Assembly: GCA_019914945.1 (NCBI GenBank)
Contig: CM034103.1
Coordinates: 10,044,001-10,108,000 of the forward strand
DNA length: 64,000 nt
Direction: 5' to 3'
Source: Typha latifolia
Lineage: Eukaryota; Streptophyta; Magnoliopsida; Poales; Typhaceae
How positions within the stretch are numbered: position 1 is the first letter of the stretch; every line of letters starts with the position of its first letter. The notes below the pieces were generated by a model that saw only the letters and a program-made list of their open reading frames with translations, did no database searches and was not told where the DNA came from. A program made the position numbers and the translations under genes. Of this stretch, positions 1 through 13,200 are shown in pieces.

Positions 1-1520
1 ATATTCAAGTAGCCTGTGGAGATAACAATGCCTGCACCTGGTCCTATTATCATCACTTTTTGTTTTTTAATTACTGTCAAAAGTTAAAAGAATGGAAATA
101 AAAATGCTAACACTTTGGTAAGCGTCCTATTAAAGAGCAGTTGATTCAAGTAATTATGGTGAGAAATCGTTTTACCCTGCCATGAAAGAGCCATTAATTT
201 ATGATCAAGCCTCTCTAGTGACCCTCCTTATAACATCTAACCTTAATGATCCAAAAAAAAAAAAAAAGAGAAAAAAAAACCATTTAAGGGACATAGTTGC
301 TCAAAGACAAATGCAGATGCATCCCAAAAATTTTAAGCAAACAACTCCCACTGTATAATTCATCTCTGATATCCCAAGAACAGTATGGATGGGTTGGAGT
401 TTTTACTTTCCATACCCTGACAAAAGAAAACCACCCATCTTTTACAGGCAATTGCAGATGGAAAATCCTGCACTGAATTGCCCAGTTTTGTTCAGTATAT
501 GAATGGACTGAATCTTGTTCAGCATTTCCTCTTTCAGTCTCAATAACAACACAAACTTCATAGAAGCGGACACAAACTTCATAGAAGCGGAAATTAATCG
601 CTCTCCATTACAGGGCAATTCAGGAAAACATGAATTCATACAACATTTTATTTTTCTCTTGCCATGGACAATTGTGATCAACCTCTTAGCTACAGTCTGC
701 ACTAACCTAGTCAACTCTTTCAATACGTTCTGATTGAAACCATACTAGCAAATTTTCTTTTCTCAGAAAAGAAAAAGACATAATTGCAAATTTTCAATCC
801 ATGTGTTGCATGCCAAATAATCTTCGAAATATCTAAAGCAAAAACTAAGTGAGACAGGAAATCCTTGAAACAAAATTATCACGTTGGTCACAATATAGCA
901 CACATAACTAGACCAAGACTTCAAATCCTGCATGACTTTGAAAATATGTTAGTTATAACATTTACTCGATTGAGCAATACACACCTCCAATGCACAATTG
1001 AAGGAAAGAGCTGAACGAAGCAAGGCCTGATGAATGTAAGCTCAAGCTATGCATTTGTACAATGTAATAGCAATAGAACATGAATATATGGACCAAGTAG
1101 AAAATAATGGAAAAGTATATTTCAAGCTTAGATATGAAATGGGATAGACATTGATGAAGGATATCACCATGGTGATCCCACCTGACTTTTATATTAAACT
1201 TCAATCAACTGAACTGAAAGTGTGCAATCAAGCTCAATTTGCTAAAACTATACTAATGACATCCCATGTTCCATGTGCAAATTCTCAACTGTCAGCCACC
1301 ATCTCCTGCTTGGTACAGCATTTTGTGAGTTCGATTCAACAGTATCTTGGGGAATTTGCCATTATTTCATAACAGACTGCAATGTAGCATGTTTAAGGGA
1401 AAGCTCTAATTCAACAGAAGCCAAAGGCATCGCCAATTAGATCTCTAACTACACCCATAGATTGAAGCTTGACTATCTACGTAGAGAAAGTTACATGAAA
1501 AAAAGGAAGCAGGCCTACCC
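1..1520. other. Flanking sequence, no gene recognised
   Basis: Both strands hold only short unrelated open frames with no recognisable domain. The stretch next to the RecX stop codon (about 1380-1520) probably holds the 3' UTR of that minus-strand gene. The rest may be intergenic or UTR of a gene outside the window. Confidence 0.4.
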
Positions 1521-4500
1521 TCATGGAGGATATTGAGATTCTAGCCTTCTGAGTATAATATTTGTGACTCTCCAGTTAAAACCTCGGTATTGGAGCCACC
1601 TTACAACCCTTATCTTCCGATTCTCTATGGATAAGCCTTGACCTCGAAGCCATTGTTTAGAGGTCTGAAGGAAGAGGCGATCAAATGAAGTCTGTGACAT
1701 CCCATGTTCTGTGTAGTTGTCGCTACCATTATTATCATCATCATCCTCAAACACCTTCCTTGTTGCTTTATCAGCCTCTGCTTCGGTCACCCCCTTTTGA
1801 ATAAGTGCCTGATTTAAAATCCATAAGTATCTTTGTTTTGGTGAATGTTATACCATATGATAAATAAGGAACTTTTCCTTGACTGTCAAATTTCATGGGA
1901 ATATTAATAGTTAATATAAGTTTCAATTTCGCAATTGAAAATTCTATATAATAATTGTCAAATATAAAATATAAAAAATCACCGTCCTCTAACAACTTAA
2001 ATTTTTTTAGAGTAGTTGATGAACTAACATTGTATCAAAGCAGAGGTCCTGAGTTCAAATTTTGTTAAGCTTATTTGTCATTTATTATAAAATCTCCATC
2101 TATTTAAATCAAGTTCACTTTAAGGCTCATCAAAATGTCTCAACCCTGAAGTAAAGAAAAATGTTAAATATAAAATATAAAAATTATTGTTCTCTAACAA
2201 CTTAAGTTTTTAAAATAGTAGGTGAATTAACAATAATAAAATATATTATAGACGATGAGAATATCTAGTACTGATAGGTTGAAAGCATAAAACAGTCTGC
2301 CAAAGTTTAGAGATAGGAATTCAAGACAAAAACAAAAGATACAAGGAAAGGGTCAACCCTACTATACATATATACAAGGGGACATCTTTCCAAAGATTTA
2401 TTCCTATAAGAAAAAAAAAGGTTCCCTTTATAACATCCAAAGTGCAATTTTTATAAGGCTTTTGGGCAGGTAGAAAACAAATATCCGCAGGAGGTGATTC
2501 ACAATTTATTTTTTTCTCAATTTTCTAGGAGATGAAAAAGAAAACTTCTATCAGAATTCAGAGGTTTAATCGATTTTCAAAGTTGAACCAAGCCATAAAT
2601 AGGATACAAATACAAATTGATAAGCTGCTATTCAGAAAGGACAATCTCACTTTCAGATACAGAAGTCAAAATCTTGACTATCTTTCCAATCTTCTTTCCA
2701 CAAAAGCATAATATCTTCATTATTTTATACATCAATAGAAAGCCAAAACATCTGAAAGTCTGAATACACAAAAAGAAGACCAAATGGCAAGTCATCTTGT
2801 TCAGTATGGAACTATTCTATCCATCCTTTGCAATTTGGAGTTACAGAAAATTTCGATGACTAAGCCACAATCTTATTTAAGAAGTTTAGGCATGTCAAGA
2901 AAGAGATATCATTACTCAAGTGGGAAAAAAAAAGAACTACATAGTATAAGAAACTAATCAGAATTACTTAGTAGAAAAAGGAGGACAGAACTTAGTACTG
3001 ACTTGTTTGATGCGCTTTGGACCCCATGTTGAAGAGAGCCACCGTGACCGTGAAAAAGTTTCCGCATACAAGCCGTCATTCAACAACCCCCTTTAAGGAT
3101 CAAAATGATCAGTACAAATAAGAATATGAAAGGCACTTAGGTATAGCAAATTATTAGACATAATTTATGAAGCAATTGCTGACTGATAAAATTATGTTGT
3201 TATATGTTAAGTGTATGTTAATACAGATAAAAGGCATAACCATCAATGAGAGCAAGATAAATTTGCCGAAAATAACTGACTGAAAATTTGCAAACTACAA
3301 TAGAAGCACAAAGACACATCGAAAAGTTTTTCCAAACACAACCATAATAAGCCCCAAAAGATGAACTTGTGGCCCTTAAGGCATGTGCAGTAAGATTCCT
3401 TATGTCTGCTGCCCATCCTTAACTTAAACAATAAGAGAAGGCATTATACGTATAGCAAAGGGTATTTAGACATGAATTAGTAAACTATAATGAAGACTTC
3501 TCTAGATGTACATTTGGCAAGATAAAGTTCAGACATGGGACACTAAAAGGTAAAAACATATTAGATAACAACACATTGATACATTGAGGAATCAGCAGGA
3601 CTTTGCCCACTAATTGAATATTAGCAGTATGTATCACATGAAACAGTCTCGAGAGTAATGCCAAAGATGAAAGTAATATTTTAGGAACTTATCCCAGTGA
3701 AGGAAAATAGAATTATACGAAACCAAGATTGCAAAATATATTTTTGATCAACCAAATTTTGCATTGAAGAACCTTACTCCCAATTAATTTGTTGATGAGT
3801 CCACACTCTGTCCAGGGTGACACATGGTTCAGCACAGTATTTGTCTTTCTCTTCCTATTCCTAATATATAATTATATAAGTATATGAAGTTATGAACACA
3901 TACATAAAAATACATAATATATATATATATATGAGTTGTTTCTGTTTTCAAATTTCAATGTGATTGTATCAAAACAGATAGACACACAGCCAATATCAAG
4001 TACGTCACACACTTATTTGAGTTAAAAAGAACAGAAAATAGACGAAGTCTGTAAGAGTGAGCAGCTACTGTGATTATACCTGTTCTTTATATCATCTATA
4101 ACTGCATCAACTACATCACAAGGGTACATCTTGCCACGTAATTTCTTACGGAGCTCAGCAGCTGTGAATGCTCTGTTATAAGACAGCATATATAGTTAAC
4201 CTCTTGGCAGTTGGCACAATATGTTGAAGATCAAAAGTATAATAACAAAGTAGAAATAAGAGAACAACAATGTATAAATGACTTGCATGTGTGGTTATTT
4301 TTAGATAGCCCTGATACTTCTTGGTGAAGTTGAAATTCTGATTGTTCAAATTAAACGACAAAGCTAACACCTGAAAATAAAATATCATGGACCTATTAAT
4401 TAAAGTACCAAATCTGGCAACTGTAATGTACATATTTATAAAACTTGCAAAACTGGGAAATTGAAAGGTTAATGTGCATAGCCTCTTCCCATCTTTTCCT

Positions 4501-6442
4501 TACAATCAATATCATATGATGCACAGAGAGTGAGGAGACATTCTCCACATGATGATGCTACAGAATGATGATATCAGAAATTTATTTACTCATGACAAAA
4601 GTTTATATTACTTCGACATTAAGATTTAAATGAATTTTCAGTCAGAAAAAGTATGGCTCAGAAATGAACACAGGATCAACTTTTGTCCACCTCAGGAAAC
4701 TAATGTTTTAGTTTCAGATGTCCCCAAACAAACGAAAAAAAGGTAAAAATTTGATTCTATGTTCTGAGTCTTCTGACCTCGCAGCAAGTAATTCAATTGC
4801 CGCTTTTTCAGCATCTTGCAAGGTTCTTCTACTGATCTCATTCCTTCTCGTAATGTGAGCGCCCTCAAAAGAAAGCACTTCAGACTCATTACTGAAACTG
4901 GTTTCCAGAAATTCCGCAGTTGTATCAGTATCATCTTCATAATCTGACAATAGTTCAACCTGTTTAAGTATGGGACTTGATTTCACTGCACAAACAGCAA
5001 TGAACAGTTGTTGCAAACAAAATGAGTTTCTAAAGAACAAACATATACAAAATTTACATCTGGTAGTAGGCAATCCACTCTCTTAATTCAGAAAACCCAC
5101 ACATGAATTAAGGATTACTGTATAATCCAACAAATAATACGAAGGGGGTTAACTAAGCGATGCTTATTATGATCAAGCTTGCATGAAAATAATTTGAGCC
5201 CACGATTGAGGATCATTTCATTTCAATTCTTTTCCTGTATATTTCAAGTGAAGCTGAATGCGAATCTTTGAATATGTTTTCCTGAATCCCAAGGCATACT
5301 CAATGGTTATAAAAGTGTTAAAACTTTAGAAACTGTTAACACTAAGTTGTACTCTAACTTGAGCAGAGATTGATCAAGCCACCCTCCATTCAAGCTTGCC
5401 TAGAAATTATTGTCGAGCTTGAGAAGACTGATCAAGCTCATCTCACTTAAATTAGAGAGCAGCTTAACAGGGCCTAATATCAAGCTGAGCTCAAGCCGCA
5501 TGATTATTTTGACAGACCTAATAACATGTGCAAGCTCCATTATTTTTTATGCATACAGGTAAAGAAAAACAAAGTTGACAGTGCAATCTTATGAGCTCCC
5601 AAATAGGAAGTCCAGGAGAATAAACTAGCAACGAGAATAGAAAGAAACACATGACTAATTGAAGAAGATGAAGATAATAGTATATGCATAGATTACATGC
5701 AAGTATGCAACTAAACAGAAATTTTGCAACATCACTTACATATTTAACATTTGCAAACATAAAGTATATCTAGTCTATTATATAAATCATGATTTCATAT
5801 TTAAGCTGCTGCATAGATCATCTTCGGCGTTCAATGCCTCCAAGTAAACTTTTTTTTTTCTCAGGAATTGCAAAAAAGTGATATTTTTGATAGAAATCCT
5901 AGTTATGCACTCCATCTACAACATTTTCTGTAAAAGATGTATAGCATAGACCAAAAGAACATTAGAAAAGTTACCCGAGATAAGTTACTTTCATCGGCTT
6001 CACCCTTAATGATTGATCAATTCAGGGAGATAGATTTTTCTGCTTAGATCCACTTTACATTCGTAGGAGTGCAATTTCAGAAGAACAAAATACAGACATC
6101 TAAAAATAGCTACAAGGGTCAGGATAAATCATGAGAAATTAATGTTTTTTGTGTTTTTAAATAAATCACACGGAAGAATGAGCACTTAAAGTCTTCCAGA
6201 ATTTGACATCACTACTTCTCACTAATGCACAAATGGGTTCCGGGTAACTCACTCATTTGGGCATCAAAAAGTCTATCTGAATCAGACTCATTTCCACAAG
6301 CGCCATATCTGCACAAATTGGTCTCGTCCTTCTCCAACTTCCTCAGAGAAGAAAATTTCTGAGCCTTCTTGATTTGGGTGCACGGAGTGAACCCAATGGT
6401 AGCTACAGATTTGAAACCTCTCTTTCCCCTAATAACATTCAT
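1521..6442 (-). CDS. RecX-family regulatory protein, 5 exons, 288 aa
   Basis: Exons in transcription order are 6442-6253, 4985-4778, 4172-4080, 3090-3003 and 1808-1521. All junctions are GT/AG, the phases agree and the total is 867 nt. In bacteria RecX binds RecA filaments and modulates recombination; plant copies are usually taken to act on organellar RecA, which I infer here. The RecX domain covers about residues 120-288. It shows helix motifs FTAAELRKKL (near 135), LLNDGLYAETF (166-176) and GPKRIKQ (187-193), then a C-terminal helix repeat with RWLQYRGFNW. Residues 1-63 are basic and poorly conserved, possibly an organellar transit peptide. The end of exon 1 is ambiguous: a GTGAGT at 6252 and a GTGAGA closer to the ORF end are both in phase. 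Intron 4 carries a TRIM element. Confidence 0.85.
1956..2232 (+). mobile_element. Complete TRIM element (miniature LTR retrotransposon) in RecX intron 4
   Basis: Two direct terminal repeats of 74 bp (1956-2029) and 71 bp (2162-2232) begin with TGT and end with TAACA. Directly after the left repeat comes TTGTATCAAAGC (2030-2041), a close variant of the initiator-Met tRNA primer-binding site TGGTATCAGAGC. A purine-rich run precedes the right repeat. The 5-bp target-site duplication ATAAT lies at 1951-1955 and 2233-2237. There is no coding capacity. Relatives sit in the introns of the peptide genes at 42.4, 52.3, 57.5 and 63.6 kb. Confidence 0.88.
5135..5518. repeat. Possible GAGCTTGAGC-type short insertion in RecX intron 1
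   Basis: The segment contains several copies of AAGCTTG/GAGCTTGAG-like words and ends in a TTTTGACAGACCTA-like terminus. This resembles the insertion at 61270-61765. No clear target duplication or terminal repeat was found, so the limits are approximate. Confidence 0.3.
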
Positions 6443-7009
6443 TCAGAGTACCTCTTCATAGGAATCGTGAGGAATTGGTAACAATTTTCCACTTAGGGTT
6501 TGAGATAAAGATGAGTTACCGTGAGAGAAAACAACGCGATTGGAGCTCGAGACAAACTCGGAGACTTCGATAGACTGCCATTAACTGCTGCAAAGTGTTT
6601 CATCTCTCAATCAGAAATCCCCTCCTAGCTAATTTGATACTTTACCTTTTACGCTTACCCCCCTCTAAAATCTTTTATTTGCGTGTATACCCCTTCCAAA
6701 TTTAATATTTATGCTTTTACCCCTCCACAGTGGCTTATTTTCATGTACATCCCTCTAGCTTTTCAAAAAAATAGTAATAAAACGGCCATCCATCTTATTA
6801 AGCTAAGCAAAATCCATAAGAACTGGCCAGAAAACAAAAGTTACAATCTCTATTATCATATCATATTCAACAGCAAAATTAGAATATCATGATACAAGCT
6901 TGCAAAGTTCCAAACCGAAGGAGAGAAGGATACTGCTAACATAATTTTGACAAACATATACTATTAGCAACTAAAAAACTAGCATCTACTTAGTCTAAGT
7001 CACAAATCA
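6443..7009. other. RecX 5' UTR/promoter and MADS 3' flank
   Basis: This gap separates the RecX start from the MADS-box stop; both genes are on the minus strand. It should contain the RecX leader and promoter next to 6443 and the MADS 3' UTR next to 7009. Around 6640-6760 there are pyrimidine-rich repeats of the pattern TACCCC and CCCTC. No further gene is seen. Confidence 0.5.
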
Positions 7010-7936
7010 TCAGATCATGTAAGGAGGCATAAGAGAGGCATGCTCGTCATCACCCCATGCAGCGTTCTCATGCAAGTATGCCTGCGGAATTCCCATGCTC
7101 GCGGCTGCCGGCTTTACGTCGATGATGCCCACTTGGAGTTGATGAGGAAGAGGATAAAATGAACAGTCCTGACCAAATCCAATCGCAGCATAAGGGTCTT
7201 CATTAGCTCCGTCTCCAGGCTCAGTTGAATTGTTTGATAGATGGCTATAGGGAGTAATAGAAGTTGCGTCTACTGATGGTTGCATAGAGGAGGAGGAGTA
7301 TAGTGCTGGATAACTGATCATCTGATAAGCTGCAGGATTCATAGCAAACTGCATCAGATCGTCTGAAGTGGCTAATTCTGGTGGTATTTGATAGTACTGC
7401 GATGAGTAAGCATTTGCAGCAAGATATGGATCAAATTGTATCAGTTGATGCCCAAATCCTACGCCTTGTTCATCTGCGAATTGCTCGGGTGTAACAATCT
7501 GTAGGCATTTGCTTTCAGCGTTGAACTGCAGAAGGCTTTGCTTCACAGTATTATGATTTTCGATCATGTCCTTGATCAGCAACAGCCTTGAATCCAGGAA
7601 AACAAGTAGCTCTCTTAGCGAAATTTCCGACATGCCTCCGAGCTGAGATGTATCAGAGAATTCATTCATCATCCTAGCGAGTCCCGATTCATTTTTGCCG
7701 GTTTTCGACTTGTTGTCGAAGCTCAGATACCTTCCGATGATGTCTCCGGCCGCCGCGCGATCCTCCGGCCACACGTCGACGCGTTCCTCCGGTCCTAAGC
7801 ATATTGCTAGCACTTGAACATTGCAGAGGGTGGCCAATTCATATGCCTTCTTCTTCAAACTGTGTTTCCTCTTTTGGTAGGAAGACATACGCTTCTTCTT
7901 GCACTCTATGAATTCTAGTTTCAATCTCTGCCGCAT
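7010..7936 (-). CDS. M-type (type I) MADS-box transcription factor, single exon, 308 aa
   Basis: An intact intronless frame starts at an ATG whose product begins MRQRLKLEFI, the expected start of a MADS domain. Residues 1-60 hold the DNA-binding and dimerisation domain: the basic KRKHSLKKKAYELATLC core, then a hydrophobic strand and VWPED. The VWP ending is typical of plant M-type MADS proteins, as are the absence of introns and of a keratin-like K domain. The remaining 250 residues are acidic, Tyr/Ser/Pro-rich and unstructured in appearance, possibly an activation region. M-type factors mostly act in female gametophyte, endosperm or embryo. The usual MGR start is replaced by MRQR. A subgroup (M-beta or M-gamma) cannot be fixed by eye. 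A long GA tract lies about 250 bp upstream. Confidence 0.85.
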   Translation of the reverse strand: MRQRLKLEFIECKKKRMSSYQKRKHSLKKKAYELATLCNVQVLAICLGPEERVDVWPEDRAAAGDIIGRYLSFDNKSKTGKNESGLARMMNEFSDTSQLGGMSEISLRELLVFLDSRLLLIKDMIENHNTVKQSLLQFNAESKCLQIVTPEQFADEQGVGFGHQLIQFDPYLAANAYSSQYYQIPPELATSDDLMQFAMNPAAYQMISYPALYSSSSMQPSVDATSITPYSHLSNNSTEPGDGANEDPYAAIGFGQDCSFYPLPHQLQVGIIDVKPAAASMGIPQAYLHENAAWGDDEHASLMPPYMI

Positions 7937-8181
7937 GTCGAAAGTAGTCTTGAATCTGCGAAGAAGAATGTGTGTAAGATTTGAGTTGCATTGCCATTGA
8001 AATATTGATAACTACTTTAAAAAAATTCAAAATTTTGTCATTAAATTTAAGTTTCTCAAGATCATCCTAAACAACAACAAAAACGTATAGATTCTTTTCC
8101 AGAAAGAAAACTATAACAAAAGGATGAGCAATTGCAAAGCCCAGAACTAGAATTGTAGGAGAAGAATTCTTCAAGTGACGT

Positions 8182-8184
<3 letters not shown>

Positions 8185-8220
<36 letters not shown>
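8185..8220. repeat. (GA)18 microsatellite upstream of MADS-box gene
   Basis: An uninterrupted GA run of about 36 bp is followed by GGGA repeats. Read with the MADS gene it is a CT run about 250 bp before the ATG, in the likely leader or core promoter. CT/GA tracts are common there in plants. Confidence 0.9.
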
Positions 8221-8227
<7 letters not shown>

Positions 8228-8689
8228 AGGGAGTCCAATGGCACAGAAAAATTAGTGGAAGAGCAGTAGTTCTTTGGATTCATCGTTCTCCATTACATAT
8301 AGACGTGAGTTGACGTCCGAGAAGGATTTGAGAACCTACGACTTCCAAGATTTTGTTTCCAAAAGTTAAGTAGCCATTAAGGAAGCTTGCGAAGATCTCG
8401 TAGCTTTGGGACAAATTCTTTATAGAAATATAGCCGTTGGAATATTTCTCTAAGATCGAGTACGTGTGATTGTATCCTAAATTGGTCTGAAAGAATTAAA
8501 ACCGGATTCATGTAGAGGAAACTAATTGGGAAATTATAAATTTCAAAGATCTGCTCAATTTGGTAACAAATTAGAGAAAGAGAGGAGTTATGGTAACTTT
8601 AACCAGTAGAAATTTATATTAGTTTACTCTATGCGGTCAAAAGTTTAATAAATTAGACAAGTATTATTGAATAAAAAGAAAATTACACC

Positions 8690-9050
8690 CAAACTAGCCC
8701 TCCCAAAACTTTTTTTACTGGTCTAGCACCTTCAAAATTTATGTATAATAATACTAGATGTGTCCTATCAACTATTTCAAATAAAAAATATGATGGAAAA
8801 TTTTAATAAAATTTTTAAAAATGATCAAGTATGTGATAATTTTTCTCGTAAAAATCATTTTTTCAATCAGTGATTTATATGAATATTGCTGCATTGCAAT
8901 CAGTTTTATATATAAGTATGAGAGGAAGAATTTTCAGTCAGTAATTTGTATATGAGTTAATAGTGTTTTTAAAATACACCTAGTTTGATATATAAGTTTC
9001 AAAGTGTATTAAATGTGTAAAAAAATTAGGGGGAGAATTAAAATAATAAT
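8690..9050. mobile_element. Degenerate MITE-like inverted repeat
   Basis: The left end (ACACCCAAACTAGCCCTCCC) and the reverse complement of the right end (starting near TTATTTTAATTCTCCCCCTA) run parallel for about 80 bases, with many mismatches. The interior is AT-rich and has no coding capacity. The limits and family are uncertain. Confidence 0.4.
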
Positions 9051-10219
9051 AAAAAAAATTCGAATAAAGCGATAAATAATTCACTTTATATATTCTTATT
9101 TGATATAAGGCGGAAACATCCTTGCCTCTCAGTATAGTGGAGCATATCTCCCATTTAATTACCTTTATCCTTTTTCAATACTCTCATTTTAACTTTCCAA
9201 AGTTTAGACAATTTCAAAGAAAATTAGAATAATTATTTCTCTATTTTCTTACATTTTGATTCATTTCTCTATAAACCAAATTAAACCTTTCATATATTTA
9301 TTCTTTTCTCGTTGTTAGTAAATAGTCTCTAGAGATAATGACAGGAGTTTCTCTCCACTGAAGTTAGAGAGAGGAGAATGGAAGAAGATGGTAAAGTGAT
9401 GAGAAAAAAAAAATAAAGATTGTGTTTAAGTTTTTATTACTCGTACATATGAATATGATGCATTAAATACACTTGTTATTTAGCCTTCTTTTACTCTTAA
9501 TCTTACTAAAAAGAAGAGTAACTTTAATCTTTTTCCAAAGAGAAGCATTAAATTAATGCAAAATGGATGGCTCTCCATGATTATTTTAGGCCTATTCCTA
9601 ATTTATTTACACATCTAATTTATTTCAAAATTTAAATATAAAATTTAATATATTTAGAAACCGTCGCAATCGGTGGTTTAAATAAAAAATTATTTATAAA
9701 TTATTTTTCAGTTCAATAATTTTTAAATATAAATCGTTGGTCAGCGATTTATATAGAAAACTTGTCCTCACAATTGGTAATTAACTAGTAGTTATCCAAG
9801 TCAACGATTTATATTTATAAATTGCTATTATAGATTAGAAGTTTACAAACATATATAATCTTGCATTTAAATTTAGAACATATTAAACACGTAAAATAAA
9901 TGATAATTTTGTATAAATTCAACATTTGACAAAAAAAACCTTACAAAAATGAATATTGGAGTCAGAATGTAAAATAAAGCAGGGTGATATCTTTCTAGAA
10001 AAAGGAAAAAGGAAAATTAAAAATAAATAAAAAAAGCACAACTAAATATGGTACGTACCCTGGCAAACTTTCTGTGCGCCTGGAAAATTGTTAGTGTTAC
10101 GACTCTTTCTCGACTCAATCCACCCCTACTCCCTCCTCTCTCCCATCTCAATTCAAAAAAGCCAGCACTTTTGGCAATTCCTTTTTTATTCGTTGGATTG
10201 AGGTGGAATTGGAATTCGA

Positions 10220-13200
10220 ATGGCTTCTCCTCCAGAGGTGGCAGAACTGGAAGACGAAGGAGGAGGAGTGAAATGGTTGAAGCATTACTGCTCATTGCAT
10301 GAGATTTTATTAGTTGGGGAAGGGGACTTCTCCTTCTCCCTCTCCCTGGCCGATGCCTTTGGCTCTGCCTCCAATATCGTCGCCACCTCTCTAGACCCAC
10401 ACGGTGTCTCTCTCTCTCTGTCTCTTTTTTTAATCTTTGTGTCGGTTTCTTGTTCTTTGTTATGCGTTTGTTTGTAGCCATGCAGTCGTCAATGCCCTAG
10501 AATGCAAGAGTTTGCTTGTTTATCTTTGTTGAGGCTCTTAAATTTGATTGCCTATGATAAGTTTGCACTTGGCTTGTCGAGGGTTTCAGATTTTGAGAGA
10601 TGCTCTGCATGCATGCATATGTGCAAGAGTGGTGAAGTGGTGTCCTAGGGTTTTGAGTCCACATTTGGAAGCAACGCAGGATGTTAATGGATACTTCTTC
10701 GTTGGCGGTCTTCTCTAAATTTGTTTTCTCATTGTGTTATTTGATAGCAAAATTTCGGATTCCGTCCCAAAAAAGATGAAGAAAAATTGAGACTTTAAAG
10801 TTGATGAAAGGGTATATGTGCTGTTTAATTTGATGTTTTAAATAACAAATTAGAATTTGGGTGAGCGGTATTGTCAGATGATTACTCTGCCTTGCATAGT
10901 AAAATAGTTACATCGATAAGCAGTTCTTATTTATTCTCCACTCTCCACTCCACATTTGATCATTTATTACTTGTTTATTCCAAGTTTCCAATATTCTTCA
11001 TATCTAAGTTGGCGCTTTCTCATCATTAGTGAATCAATTAGTTCAATTAATAAACACTTAAAAGAACATTCCTTTCCTGAATCTTGGCACCAGTTCTATG
11101 TGTTTTCTCTTTCTTGCAATCGAAGCTTTGACTACTTCTTGGTTATTTCCTTCTATTGTCTCTAATAATTTCCGTAGTTCTAATCGTTCTAACTAATTCT
11201 TGAAGACCTCCTTGTATCAGATGTTGTTGTGGCCAAGTATGCAAAAGCAGAATCAAATATGGAAAATCTAAAGAAGATGGGAGCAATGATTTTACATGGG
11301 ATTGATGCAACAAAAATGAAACTGCATTCTGATTTGACTGCGAGGAAATTTGATCGGATTGTGTTCAACTTTCCCCATGCAGGATTCAAGGGAAAGGAGG
11401 ATAGCATGCGAATGATCAAGTATGTAATATATTTCTTTATTGCCTTGAAGTTATTTGTTTATCATTCATTATAAGGTTAAATTCTTTAGCATAGACATAA
11501 TTTTCTTTTCAAAAAGTTACCCTGTATAGCTATTATGTGTTTTACTGTGCTGGGCCTTAATGTTTTATTATCTGCAGTACAATCAGCTAAAGATTGTTAT
11601 CGTTCTGATAAAGCATCTGTAATTTTTCGTTAATTTTTTTTATTTATTACATAAGACTTGTGTAGAAGATTTATGGTTATTCCGAATATGTAATAATGTT
11701 TTTGGTGTTTTTGAATCTGGATTAAAATATGTCCTGTGACTTGTTTAATCCTTAGGATGTTCCATTATCCATAAAATACAAAAACTAACTCGAGTATTAT
11801 TTGGTTGTCACTAACATGGATAAGTGCTAGGACTATATGAAAACTATGATTCTTCTTTTTTTAATTTATCTAGTGCATTTTCCGGAAATACAAGTGAGGA
11901 ATAAGAGCTTGGGTAAAACAATTCAAGACAACAAGTGTTTTTTTGGTGGTGGAACTATCTACTATCTAGGATAAAGACTTGTATTTTTAAATTACTAGCC
12001 CCTCTCACTTGTTCCAATTGAAATTGGTATTATCTGGTAAGGAAAAAGTGAACAATCTGGCATGATACCTTCAGAGCTTAAACCAAAACAAGAAAAACAT
12101 TATGTACTTCTGTCCAAGTCCTTAGTTCGATTATCTTCCATGAGAATTTTATTCCTTCTGATTCTCTTACTTAAAAAACTTCCATTTCTTTGTAACAAGC
12201 ATTACATTTTACTATTTCAGTTGGCCACATATCAAGTTGCTATTATAATTCCTATCTCCTGTACATTGGACATTCTTTGTCATCAGCAAAAAAAAAACCA
12301 ATTTAGATGATTCTTGTGGCATTTAGAGGGAGAACAAAAAGGATATCTATGCGGTATTTGGTGAAAGAAATAACTATCAAAAACTTGGTAGTTTCATGAG
12401 GAAATTCTTTAGTTTGAGGGGCTGAGGATATATTGTTTGTAGACACTCTATTATCTAGAACTTCCAATCATGATACTATAGTTTCCTTTTAAGGTAATTA
12501 TTTCAATCAACTGTCTTGTCTTCAGCTAATATTTTCAATAAGAAATATTTAGTTCTTTAAGCTATTTGCTAAGTCTTTGTGAACTGGGAGTTGTATCCGT
12601 TAAGGATAAGATCACAAAAATGATTTGAAACTATCCAATGGAATAAACATCATTATCAAGAAGACAAATTAATTTCAAGTGGACTGCACCTCAACAGAGA
12701 GATTGGAAATGATAGGAAGACATTGTTAGACAGACCTGAGAGAATGGAGTTAAACGGACCCTGATACTAGACGTGTAAACCTTCCTCCCAATACCCCTGC
12801 ATGAGAAAAGAGTATAATCATTTTTGGAAAATGAGACAGATATGGCTTATCGATATGATAAGTACTAGTGTATAAACTCTGGCATTTAATTGAAATTCTA
12901 GTAGTTATAAAAGTTTAATAGTGAGTTTTAATTGAAGGCACTTGCATGTCGTGCAACTGATGATGTGCTTGCTGGCATTTGATTCTCTGTGAAAAGAGGC
13001 ACATTTTTAAGTTGATTTCATGCAGACGGCATGAATATGGCAGTTAAAATTTTCTTTTTTTCTTTTTTTTTTCCCAGATGAAGGGATTACCCCTGTTTCC
13101 TTGAAACTTTAAAAGGATTATCCATCAGATGACTTACAACTGTTAGCAAAATATTACAACTATATATCACCTTAGGGCCTCCTTATGTACATGCCACAAC

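Larger units (their letters stand above)
7937..10219. other. Divergent promoter region between MADS-box and BMT5-like genes
   Basis: The two genes point away from each other across 2.3 kb. The part next to 7937 is the MADS upstream region, including a GA tract. The middle, about 8690-9870, is very AT-rich with degenerate inverted repeats. The part next to 10219 is the methyltransferase leader. No other coding region is convincing. Confidence 0.5.

Noticed and set aside
10017..10481. 154-codon minus-strand frame over methyltransferase exon 1
   Set aside because: Arg/Glu-rich shadow of the pyrimidine-rich leader and exon on the other strand.
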